Positions 16,217 to 24,778 of a stretch of 64,000 nucleotides of DNA are shown here, piece by piece; the stretch's first letter is position 1, and every line of letters starts with the position of its first letter. The translations under genes were made by a program, and so were the position numbers. This stretch comes from AP-15 sp035538335 (GTDB lineage: Bacteria; Pseudomonadota; Alphaproteobacteria; ATCC43930; CGMCC-115725), in the NCBI GenBank assembly GCA_035538335.1, contig DATLKN010000018.1:1-64000 (forward strand), given 5' to 3'. The notes under the pieces were generated by a model. That model was not told the origin of the DNA. It saw only the letters and a list, made by a program, of their open reading frames with translations, and did not search any database.

Positions 16217-19200
16217 TCAGTTCTGAATCGTCCAGAAGTGGAACGGGTCGGCAAGGTTCTGGAGCAGCGAATTGCCGGCCGCCGGGAGGCTCGCGGCATA
16301 GAGCGATCCGGCGGCGCCGAACGGCGTGAAGGCGGGTGCGGCCGCCGCGGGGCTGCCGGCTAGCCCGCCGCCGAAGCCGTGGGTGGCGCGCGAGAGCGCG
16401 GCCGGTCCCGGCGTGCCCAGCGAGACATAGACGCCGCCGCGCCCGTCGGCGGTCAGCGCGAAGTCGGAAGTACTGAATTTGCCGGCCAGCTTGAGGCTCG
16501 CGATGGTGACGCCGAAATAGGTCACGGTCAGCGTATGGTCGGCAAAGCTCGCGGCAAAGGAAAACCCGTTCGCCCCCGACTCGACGATGTCGATCAGATC
16601 GCCGGCGGCGAAGCGGGCAATCTTGCCCGAGAAGGCGCTCGCGTCTTCGAGCCGCAACGTGCCGGTGTTGCCGGTGAAGACGAATTTCTGATGCGCCTTG
16701 ACGCTGCCGTCGAACTCGGCCGTCGCGCCGGCGGCAAGGTTGATGGTGCCGTGCGCGTGTTTGTTCTGTCCGACGTTGCCGAAGGCGAGCCGGCCGGAGA
16801 CGAGGATCGTGCCGTTGTTGGTGAAAGCGGGCGGACTCACCGGCGGATCGGAAATCTGCCAGACCGCGCCGGCATCGACCTTCACATGGCCGAACCCCGT
16901 GATCGAGCCGCCGAGCGCCAGCGTGCCGGTGCCGTCGCCCGCCGCCAGCTCGAGCGTGCTCAGAGCCCCGTCGCCGACGATGCTGCCGATGAATACCGCG
17001 GCCGGATCGATGACAAGGGTGTCGGTGCCGCCGGAGAAGAGGATCGCGGTGCCGCCGGAGCCGCTGACCGTCGCATCGTTGACGATGCGGTTCACCCCTG
17101 TGTCCGAGGCCGATATGTATACCCCGACATTGCCCTCGATAAGCCCGGTATTGGTGACGGTCGCGCCCTGGCTACCGGTTAAGAGGACGCCGTTCGTCGC
17201 TCCGGACACCAAGCCGCTGTTGGTGATTCTGCCGCCCGCCCCGAAATGGATGCCGTTTTCGGTTTCGCCCTCGATCGAGCCGCGATTGACGACCGTGCCC
17301 ATGCCGCCCGAGCCGCCGAGGCCGACCGTCGAAAGGCCGTCGAGCCCGCCGAGAATGAGGCCGGTCGCTTGGTTCGTGACACCGCCGCCGGCGGCCAGAA
17401 CGATCGCGCTGTGCAGCGTCGTCGCGTTCTCGACCGTGCCGTAGTTGACGACCGTGCCGGCAGCGCCGGACACGACGGTGCCCCTGATACCGCCGATATA
17501 GATTGCGACGGCGTTCGCGCCGCCCTCGATCAGGGCCGTCGTATCGCCGGCGTCGCCGTTCATGACGATGCCGCCCTCGGCGAGGCCGATGGCGTTACTC
17601 TGCGTGCTCTCGACGGTGCCCAGGTTGACGACCGTGCCTACGCCGCCCGCGATCGGTACCCCGGCGCTGCCGCCCATGAAAATGGCGGTGAAGCCGGCCG
17701 CTTCGATCAGACCGTAATTGACGACGTAGCCACCCTTCGGCATGAAGACCGCGAGGCCCTGGTTGCCGGACGTGCCGGGCTGCGTGCCGAGGCTCTCGAC
17801 CGTGCCGTAATTGACGAGCGTGCCGCCGGCCTTTAGGTTGACCCCGATCCAGCCGGCCTCGATCAGCGCCGAACTCGGGCCGCTCGCGCCGTTGGTGACG
17901 ATGCCGCCGGCGCCGAGATAGGCGGCGGATTGATAGTACGCGGCATTGCTCTCGACCGTGCCGAGATTGGTCATCGTGCCGAGCGTGCCGCGGATGCTGA
18001 TGCCGGTGCGCGCGGCGCTCTCGATGAGCCCGTAATTGGCGACGCTGCCGCCCTCGGCGAGAACGACGGCGGCCGCCGCGACGGTGCCGAGCGCCGTCGT
18101 CTCGATCGTGCCGTAATTGACAACCGTGCCGACCGCGCCGGGCGTCGGGGTGCCGTGCAGGCCGCCGATATAGACGCCGAGCTCGTAGGCCTCGATCAGC
18201 GCGCCCGCGCCATTGACGAGGGTGCCGCCGTCGGCGAGCAGGACGCCCGTCCCGTGCAAACTCCCCGAGAAGAGGATCGAGGAGGTGCTGTCTATCGTGC
18301 CATAATTGACGACCGTGCCGGGCTGGCCGGCAATGACGGCGCCGCTGCGCCCGCCGACGATCAGCCCGTAGCTCGTGCCGCTCGCACCGTTGGCGATCAA
18401 CCCGCCGTCGCCCATATAGATGCCGTCGGCGGAGGTGCCGTTTCCCAGAATGGTGCCGTAATTGGCGATCATTCCGGTACCGCCGGCGACGATGATCCCG
18501 TTGGCATAGCCGGTGATCGAGCCCGTGTCGGTGTTGCTGAGGCTGCCGCCGGCCGCGAGAACGACGCCGGAGCCCCTCGTCCCCGCGCTCTCGATAGTGC
18601 CGTCGTTATCGATGGTGCCGGCGGCTTCGGTGACCAAGATGCCGCCTGAGAAGCCGCTGATCAAGCCGCTCGCCTTATTGGTAATGGCGCCTCCGTCGCG
18701 GAACGAAATCACGTTGTAGTTATTGGTGCCGGTCGTTTCGATAGTGCCGAAGTTGGTAAGCGTGCTCGGCCCGCCCGCAGTGCCCGTGATAATCGCATTG
18801 TGATACGCTTCAATGAGGGCGGCAGTATATACGCGGCTGCCGTTGACGATGGTACCGGCGGCACTGACCCCAATTTGGACGGCGAAGTCGCCGTTTCCGT
18901 GTCCAGCGTTCGAAATGACGCCCAGGTTCTGGACATAGCCGCCGTCGACCAGGATCACCGTGTTGCTGTTGTTGCCGGTGGTGGCCGCCTCAATGGTCCC
19001 GGTATTCGTCACCGTTCCCGCAGCGCCCGTCACATATACGCCAACGAACCTGCTGTGAATCAGCCCGGAATTGTGGACGATGCCGCCGGACCTCAGCCCG
19101 ATCCCGGTTCCGGTGGTGCCGCTGCCCCTGATCATGCCGTAATTGACGACCGTTCCCTTGCCGTTCGCGATAAGGACGCCATCAAAATAGCCGCGAATGT

Positions 19201-22200
19201 AGGCCGCGGTGTTGGCCGTCGTGCCGTTGACGACGCTGCCGCCGTCGCCGAGATAGACGCCGTCGCCGGTCTCGCCGATGATCGTGCCGTAATTGCCGAC
19301 CGTGCCCGCGCCGCCGGTGATCTTGACGCCGTCTATGTTGCCTTCGATATAGCCGGGGGCCGGATCGGGCGTGCCGTTGACGACAACGCCGCCGGCGGTC
19401 AGGGAAACACCGAACGCGGTCCCGTCGATGTAGCCCAGATTGGTCAACGTCCAATCGTAGCCGCCGGTGCCGAACACCGCGATGCTGCCGCTCTTGTTGG
19501 TAACAGTGCCGGTCGCGGTGATCGTCGCCGGGTTCTGCGTCGCCGCATCGTCGAGGACGATGCCATTCGGGAAATAGCCGCTGAAAATGTTGGAGAGACT
19601 CGGCTGCAAGGTTAAATCCGTGCCGCCGCTGCCATCCGTACCCAGATGAAAGACCGGGCTTCCCTGGTTCGTCGCGAGCGTCACCTCGGCGACCACGATG
19701 CCGTTGTCGGTTAGCGTGAGCACGCCGCCCGCATAGTTCGTGCCGTTGGCGACAATGCCCTCGAAATCGATTGTGTCGCCAGCCTGAAAGTTGGTCACGG
19801 CGCCGGCGAATCCGCTGGCGTCTGCGAGGTCGGCTTGCGCGCCCGTGCCGATGAAACCGATCGTCTGCCCGGCGGCGACGGTGCCGTCGAACAGGGCGAG
19901 CCCGTTGCGGCCGATGTCGATGACGCCCCGATCGCCGAGATCCTCGCCGACCGCTCCGAAATCGACCGTTCCGGCATTGACGATGATCGTGCCGTCATTG
20001 GTGAAGGCCGGCGGCGAAATGATGACCGGATCGGTTATCTTCCAGACCGCGCCGGCATCGACGACGACGTTCTGGAAACCGGTGAAATTGGTGCCGAGGC
20101 CCGTCAGTGTTCCGGTGCTGCTCGCCGACGCCAATTCGAGCGTGTCGTTGCCGGTGCCACCGTAGACGATACCCGTGAACACTGCCCCGGGGTCGTCAAT
20201 CAGCCGGTTGCCGCTACCCAGGAGCGCCACCGCCGTTCCGCCATTGACGATGATGGTTCCGTCATTGACGAGTGTGCTGCCGGAACCTCTCATGAAGACA
20301 CCGTAGCGGCCGCCCGTGATCGTCCCGTAATTGGCGACGCTCGCCGCCGCGCCCGACAATTCGACACCGTAGTAATTGCCAGAGACGAAGCCGCTGTTGA
20401 CGACGGTGGCGGCGGTCCCGCCGACCACGCCATCGCCCATGCCGCTGATCGTGGCCCCGGCTTTGTTGGTGACCGTGCCGCCTGCCGCGAGATCGACGCC
20501 GGACGAATCACTGCCGGCGGCGAGGATGGCGCCTGAATTGACGAGGCTGCCGGCGACGCTGTAGAACTCGACCCCGCCCGAATAGCCGCTGATCGTGACG
20601 CCCGCGCTGTTGGTGACGCTGCCGCCGCCGCCGAGATAGACGGCGGCGCTGAGATATGCATCGATCGTCCCGAAATTGACGAGCGTGCCGCTGGCAGCAT
20701 CGATAAAGACGCCGTGCGCGCCCGCGATCAGCCCGCCGGCCTCGTTGGTGAGGACGCCGCCGTCGGCGAACTTCACGCCGCCGTTGTTGGTGCCCGTTCC
20801 CGCGATCGTGCCGAAATTGTCGACCGAGCCGCCGGCGTTCAGATAGGCGCCGGCGCCAAACACGCCGCCGGTCGTGGAGGCGGTGATCGTGCCGTGATTG
20901 ACGAGCGCCCCGTAGCCCGAGAAATCGACGGCGATGTGACCCGAAATGAGGCCGCTCTGTCCGTTGCTGACAATGCCGCCGGCGCCGAGCGAGACGCCGA
21001 CCGCCGAAATCGTCGAATCGGCGGCGATCGAGCCGGAATTGACGAGCGTGCCGCCACCCGAGAGCCCGACCCCGAGCGTATACCCGGTGAGGATGCCGCC
21101 GGCCTTGTTGGTGACGCTGCCGGCGACCTCGAAATAGACGGCATGCCCGAGGCTGCCGGCGATCCTCCCGTAATTGACGACGGTGCCTCCCGTTCCGTAG
21201 AACACGACGCCGCTATAACCGCCGATGAAGCCGCCTGTCTCATTGACGACGCTGCCGCCGTTGCCGAGATAGACGGCTTTGTCGAACCCCGTGCCGGTCG
21301 CGACGATCGAGCCGTAATTGACGATCGTTCCCGAGGCCCCATAGATGTGCACGGCGCCGGAATAGCCGCTGACCGTGCCGCCGGCCTGGTTGATGACGCT
21401 GCCGCCGTCGTAAAAGTCGACGCCGGTGCCCGATCCGGCCGTGCCCCCCTCGATCGTGCCGAAATTGCTGACCGAGCCGGCTTGGTTGAGAACCAGGATG
21501 CCGTCGTTGCCGCCTTCGATGAAGGCGGTCGCGGCGCGGTTCGTCAGCGTGCCGCCGGCGGTCAGGTAGACGCCGTCGGTCTTCCCCTCGACATGGCCAT
21601 AATTGGTGACGGTCCAGGCGAAGCCGGCGGTGCCGAGGACGCCGACATTGGGATCGGTCGCGATCGTGCCGGTGCCGACAAAGGCCGAGGCGGTGATCGT
21701 CGCCGGGTTCTGCGTCGAGGGTGTGCTGAGGACGATGCCGCCGGGATAGCTGCCGCTGAAGGTGTTCGGGTTCTGGATCTGGAGGAGCGTGCCGCCGCTG
21801 CCGTCCGTGCCGAGGAGGAAATGCGGGCTGCCGATCGGCGTCGTCAGCGAGAGGGCGGCGATCACCGTGCCGCCGGCGTTCTTCAGGTCGAGGACGCCGC
21901 CCGCATAGGTATAGGAGGCGGCGAGGCCGATCCCTTTGAGGTCGATCGTCTCGCCGTTCTTGAATTGCGCGACGGCGCCCGCGAAGCCGCCCGGCTGGTC
22001 GAGCACAAGCTCGCCGCCGGCGCCGAAGGTAACGACCTCGCCCGAGGCGACGGTGGTGCCGAACTCGACGATGCCGGTGCCGCCGAGGGTGATCGGCAGG
22101 CTGCCGGCGAGCGCGCTGTCGAGGACGAGCCGGCCGCCCGTGACGTCGACCCCGGCCGCGCTCAGCGTGCCGGTCACGGTCGTCGTGCCGCCGGTCTCGT

Positions 22201-22876
22201 CGAAGATGCCCGTCACGTCGAGCACGGCATGGCTGCCGATAGAGACGTTGGCCGAGACGGTCGCCCCACCGTTGACGATCAGCTCGGCCGCCCCGGCGCC
22301 GCCGCCGAAGCGGTCGCCAATCAGGTTGATCTGCCCGCCGGTGGCCGCCAGCGAGCCGACCGTCACGACCATCGCCACCGCGCTGTTGTCGTAGATGTCG
22401 ATCACCCCGGTGTTCGCCAGCGTCCCCGAGACGCTCAAACTGTCGCCGCCGATCTGCCCGTTGCTGGTGTCGACCGCGCCGATCCGGATCTGGCCGCTGT
22501 TCGTCAGGTCGCCGGCGACCGACAGAAAGCTCCCCGTCGAGCTGCTGTTGTCGTCGATCGCCAAGGTGCCGGTGTTATCGAGCGAACCGCCGACCGAAAG
22601 GGTGCTGCTGCTGACGAGCTCCACCGTCCCGCTGTTCGACAGCGACCCGGTGATCGATTGCGTCGCGCCCGGATCCAGGATCTCCAGGATGGCGCTGGTA
22701 TCGCCGATCGTCAGCGAGTTGATGGCGTTGATTTGCGCGGTGATCGTGACCGTGTAGGCGCCGCCGACCGAGATATCGACGTCGTCGCCCGCCTGGGGGA
22801 CGTTACCGCTACTCCAATCCCCCGGATCCAGCGTCCAATTGCCGCTGACGGAGCCTGCCCAGCTGACCGTCGCCAT
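16217..22876 (-). CDS. Giant repetitive surface protein/adhesin, type I secretion substrate
   Basis: The product has 2,219 residues with no signal peptide. It opens MATVSWAGSVSGNWTLDPGD, a start seen in T1SS-exported beta-helix proteins. Most of it is an imperfect repeat of about 20-60 residues rich in Gly, Asn, Thr and Val, with core GTVVNYGTIE and GGxVxN, predicting a long right-handed beta-helix. A larger module (GDxIDxxG, then a segment ending GTDGSGGT, then FSGxxPxGIVL and TQNPATITA) recurs near residues 310-390 and 1030-1110; a third, partial copy is near 2090. The C-terminus ends DPFHFWTIQN, shared with the remnant at 30171. Codon use matches neighbours. It lies downstream of its likely exporter; the role in adhesion or biofilm is inferred. 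Confidence 0.85.
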   Translation of the reverse strand: MATVSWAGSVSGNWTLDPGDWSSGNVPQAGDDVDISVGGAYTVTITAQINAINSLTIGDTSAILEILDPGATQSITGSLSNSGTVELVSSSTLSVGGSLDNTGTLAIDDNSSSTGSFLSVAGDLTNSGQIRIGAVDTSNGQIGGDSLSVSGTLANTGVIDIYDNSAVAMVVTVGSLAATGGQINLIGDRFGGGAGAAELIVNGGATVSANVSIGSHAVLDVTGIFDETGGTTTVTGTLSAAGVDVTGGRLVLDSALAGSLPITLGGTGIVEFGTTVASGEVVTFGAGGELVLDQPGGFAGAVAQFKNGETIDLKGIGLAASYTYAGGVLDLKNAGGTVIAALSLTTPIGSPHFLLGTDGSGGTLLQIQNPNTFSGSYPGGIVLSTPSTQNPATITASAFVGTGTIATDPNVGVLGTAGFAWTVTNYGHVEGKTDGVYLTAGGTLTNRAATAFIEGGNDGILVLNQAGSVSNFGTIEGGTAGSGTGVDFYDGGSVINQAGGTVSGYSGAVHIYGASGTIVNYGSIVATGTGFDKAVYLGNGGSVVNETGGFIGGYSGVVFYGTGGTVVNYGRIAGSLGHAVYFEVAGSVTNKAGGILTGYTLGVGLSGGGTLVNSGSIAADSTISAVGVSLGAGGIVSNGQSGLISGHIAVDFSGYGALVNHGTITASTTGGVFGAGAYLNAGGSVDNFGTIAGTGTNNGGVKFADGGVLTNEAGGLIAGAHGVFIDAASGTLVNFGTIDAYLSAAVYLGGGGSVTNSAGVTISGYSGGVEFYSVAGSLVNSGAILAAGSDSSGVDLAAGGTVTNKAGATISGMGDGVVGGTAATVVNSGFVSGNYYGVELSGAAASVANYGTITGGRYGVFMRGSGSTLVNDGTIIVNGGTAVALLGSGNRLIDDPGAVFTGIVYGGTGNDTLELASASSTGTLTGLGTNFTGFQNVVVDAGAVWKITDPVIISPPAFTNDGTIIVNAGTVDFGAVGEDLGDRGVIDIGRNGLALFDGTVAAGQTIGFIGTGAQADLADASGFAGAVTNFQAGDTIDFEGIVANGTNYAGGVLTLTDNGIVVAEVTLATNQGSPVFHLGTDGSGGTDLTLQPSLSNIFSGYFPNGIVLDDAATQNPATITATGTVTNKSGSIAVFGTGGYDWTLTNLGYIDGTAFGVSLTAGGVVVNGTPDPAPGYIEGNIDGVKITGGAGTVGNYGTIIGETGDGVYLGDGGSVVNGTTANTAAYIRGYFDGVLIANGKGTVVNYGMIRGSGTTGTGIGLRSGGIVHNSGLIHSRFVGVYVTGAAGTVTNTGTIEAATTGNNSNTVILVDGGYVQNLGVISNAGHGNGDFAVQIGVSAAGTIVNGSRVYTAALIEAYHNAIITGTAGGPSTLTNFGTIETTGTNNYNVISFRDGGAITNKASGLISGFSGGILVTEAAGTIDNDGTIESAGTRGSGVVLAAGGSLSNTDTGSITGYANGIIVAGGTGMIANYGTILGNGTSADGIYMGDGGLIANGASGTSYGLIVGGRSGAVIAGQPGTVVNYGTIDSTSSILFSGSLHGTGVLLADGGTLVNGAGALIEAYELGVYIGGLHGTPTPGAVGTVVNYGTIETTALGTVAAAAVVLAEGGSVANYGLIESAARTGISIRGTLGTMTNLGTVESNAAYYQSAAYLGAGGIVTNGASGPSSALIEAGWIGVNLKAGGTLVNYGTVESLGTQPGTSGNQGLAVFMPKGGYVVNYGLIEAAGFTAIFMGGSAGVPIAGGVGTVVNLGTVESTQSNAIGLAEGGIVMNGDAGDTTALIEGGANAVAIYIGGIRGTVVSGAAGTVVNYGTVENATTLHSAIVLAAGGGVTNQATGLILGGLDGLSTVGLGGSGGMGTVVNRGSIEGETENGIHFGAGGRITNSGLVSGATNGVLLTGSQGATVTNTGLIEGNVGVYISASDTGVNRIVNDATVSGSGGTAILFSGGTDTLVIDPAAVFIGSIVGDGALSTLELAAGDGTGTLALGGSITGFGHVKVDAGAVWQISDPPVSPPAFTNNGTILVSGRLAFGNVGQNKHAHGTINLAAGATAEFDGSVKAHQKFVFTGNTGTLRLEDASAFSGKIARFAAGDLIDIVESGANGFSFAASFADHTLTVTYFGVTIASLKLAGKFSTSDFALTADGRGGVYVSLGTPGPAALSRATHGFGGGLAGSPAAAAPAFTPFGAAGSLYAASLPAAGNSLLQNLADPFHFWTIQN

Positions 22877-22924
22877 ATGCTTGCCTCCCGACCCTGCCGC
22901 CGCCTAACCCGGGCGCTCGTCCTA

Positions 22925-23203
22925 TCACGCAAAATTCGGGGATTTGTCGCGCTGAGCGGGCGCCGCCGCGTCAGCCGCGGCGGCGGTCAGCAGCCCTTCG
23001 CGGATCAGCTGCTCGCGCACCTTATCGAGCATCGACAATGCCTGCGCGAAGCCCTGCACCGGCAATGCCACGGTGAAGGCCGGCACGGTGCGCGCCTCGC
23101 GCGCGACACCGCGCTCGCCGGGCTCGACGCGGTGAAATTCGAGCCGCGCGACGCCGTTGACGATCGCGACTTCTTTGAGGCCGTCGCAGAAATAGGCGGT
23201 CAT
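22925..23203 (-). CDS. Small conserved-looking protein between adhesin and T1SS genes
   Basis: The product has 92 residues starting MTAYFCDGLKEVAIVNGVAR. The start at 23203 is set by GGAGAAG seven bases upstream; a slightly longer in-frame start has no site. It is soluble, with a beta-rich N-terminal half (GVARLEFHRVEPG, VALPVQGFAQAL) and a helical C-terminal part (MLDKVREQLIREGLL) ending in an Ala-rich tail. I do not recognise the family. Lying 48 bases ahead of the adhesin on the same strand and after the exporter genes, it may be a cytoplasmic helper of secretion, which is inference. Confidence 0.7.
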   Translation of the reverse strand: MTAYFCDGLKEVAIVNGVARLEFHRVEPGERGVAREARTVPAFTVALPVQGFAQALSMLDKVREQLIREGLLTAAAADAAAPAQRDKSPNFA

Positions 23204-23245
23204 CGGAATTCTTCTCCGCACTCTCTAAATCCCGCCCGTCCGCCC

Positions 23246-23323
23246 GTCACCCCCGCGCAAGCGGGGGTCCAGGGCAAGCGACGGCAACTCGGGTCCCTGG
23301 ATTCCCGCTTTCGCGGGAATGAC
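23246..23323. repeat. Palindromic repeat pair, family 2 (CCCCCGCGCAAGCGGGGG)
   Basis: GTCACCCCCGCGCAAGCGGG begins the left unit, and TTCCCGCTTTCGCGGGAATG forms the right unit, in inverted orientation. It sits between the HlyD gene and the 92-residue gene. It could form RNA hairpins that lower readthrough between exporter and adhesin. The intergenic stretch holds no gene. Confidence 0.85.
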
Positions 23324-23374
23324 GGACTATGCGTTGGGCACGATCGATATCGCCGGCTCATTTCGGGTCGACCC

Positions 23375-24778
23375 TCACGGCTCGCGCAGGCTGTCGCTGA
23401 AGACGCGGGTCAGCGGGTTGAGGATGTATTCGAGCACCGAACGGCGGCCGACCTTGATCTCGGCCAAGACCCGCATGCCGGGGCGCAGCGCGAAACCGGC
23501 CGGCAGGTTGCGGAACTCGGCCTTCGTCAGCGCGACCCGCGCCCGGTAATGGATGAGGCTCTCATGCGCGGCGTTGCGCATGCCGGCTTCGCTCATCTCC
23601 TGCGCCGTCGCGCTCGGGTCCGAGTCGCTCTGCGTGTCGGGCGCGAGCGCCGTCAAGGTACCTTTGACGAGACCGAATTGCTGCCATGGGAGGGCTTCGA
23701 ATTTGAGCGTCACCGTATCGCCGAGCTTCAGCCGGGCGACGTCGCGCGTCTCGATCCGGACGACGGCGACGAGCGGCGCGTCTTTCGGCACCAGGCGGAC
23801 GAGCGGCTCGGCCGGGCGCACGACCGAGCCCTCCGGCCGGTCGGCGACCCACAGCACCGTGCCGGCGGCGGGCGCCCGCAATACCGAGAGGCGATGCCGC
23901 AGCCGCGCCTTTTGCAGCTCGGCCGCGGCGGCCTCGCGCTCGGCGCGCGTCTGCGCCATCGCCTCGGCGAGCTTGCGGTTCCACTCGCTGACGAAGGCGT
24001 CGCGCTCGGCCCCCGCCGCGGCGATTTGGGCCGCGAGCTCATGCTGCTGCCCGAGATCGGCGTCGAGCCGCGCCTGCGCCTCGACGAGGTGCTCCTTCGC
24101 ATCGAAAAGCCGCAGCTTCGAGGCGAGGTTGCGTTCGACGAGCGAGGAATAGAGCGTCGTCGTCTGGCCGGCGAGCGCGATCTCTTCCTTCAGACCATGC
24201 GCCTCGGTCTTGCGCGCGGCGAGGCTCGCCGCGAGCTGGTCGACCTTATGCGCGACCGCATCGAGCCGTGCGCGGTACTCGGCGCCGCGTTTCAAAAAGA
24301 CGTCGCGCTCGGTCGCCTCGTCGGCGGTCGCGTGCTCGGGCGCGTAGGGGCGGCCGGCTATCTCGGCCGCGAGGCGGTCGAATTTCGCCTGCAATGTGCC
24401 GAGCTTTGCCGTGAGCGCGGTTTCGTCGGCCGCCGCGAAGGTCGGGTCGAGGCGGGCGAGCACGGCGCCCTTCTCGACTTTCTCGCCCATCGTGACGGCG
24501 ATCTGCCGCACCACCCCGGTATCGATCGGCTGCACGAGGATCTCGCTGGCGCTCGTCGCGAGCTTGCCGTTGGCGGCGACCACGATGTCGACGCGCGCGA
24601 GGGCGACCGCGATCCCGGCGACGACGAGCAGCCCGACGAACAGCCACAGCACCAGCCGCTGTTTCGGCGGGCTCGTCAGCACGGTCTCGAAATCGTAGTC
24701 GATGACGGCGCGCGGCGCCGGCGCGCCGGGCGCCGGAACGGCGGTCGGGCGGCGCGGCGGCACGACCTCGACGCTCAC
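23375..24778 (-). CDS. Type I secretion membrane fusion protein (HlyD family)
   Basis: The product has 467 residues. A proline-rich cytoplasmic N-terminus is followed by one transmembrane helix (LVLWLFVGLLVVAGIAVALA). Next comes the lipoyl half-motif (ILVQPIDTGVVRQIAV), a long coiled coil at about residues 110-290 (GTLQAKFDRLAAEIA, AEAMAQTRAEREAAAAELQK) and the HlyD signature LRAPAAGTVLWVADRPEGSV to the C-terminal barrel (LRPGMRVLAEIKVG). It links the ABC exporter to an outer-membrane TolC. I choose GTG 24778 because it overlaps the ABC stop as GTGA; a longer frame to 24826 overlaps the ABC gene by 52 bases. No tolC gene is in the window. Confidence 0.9.
   Translation of the reverse strand: MSVEVVPPRRPTAVPAPGAPAPRAVIDYDFETVLTSPPKQRLVLWLFVGLLVVAGIAVALARVDIVVAANGKLATSASEILVQPIDTGVVRQIAVTMGEKVEKGAVLARLDPTFAAADETALTAKLGTLQAKFDRLAAEIAGRPYAPEHATADEATERDVFLKRGAEYRARLDAVAHKVDQLAASLAARKTEAHGLKEEIALAGQTTTLYSSLVERNLASKLRLFDAKEHLVEAQARLDADLGQQHELAAQIAAAGAERDAFVSEWNRKLAEAMAQTRAEREAAAAELQKARLRHRLSVLRAPAAGTVLWVADRPEGSVVRPAEPLVRLVPKDAPLVAVVRIETRDVARLKLGDTVTLKFEALPWQQFGLVKGTLTALAPDTQSDSDPSATAQEMSEAGMRNAAHESLIHYRARVALTKAEFRNLPAGFALRPGMRVLAEIKVGRRSVLEYILNPLTRVFSDSLREP

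Noticed and set aside
16870..22700. Regular DNA repeats resembling a CRISPR or satellite array
   Set aside because: Repeats vary in length and sequence, stay in one reading frame, and encode the GTVVNYGTI-type beta-helix repeat of the adhesin.
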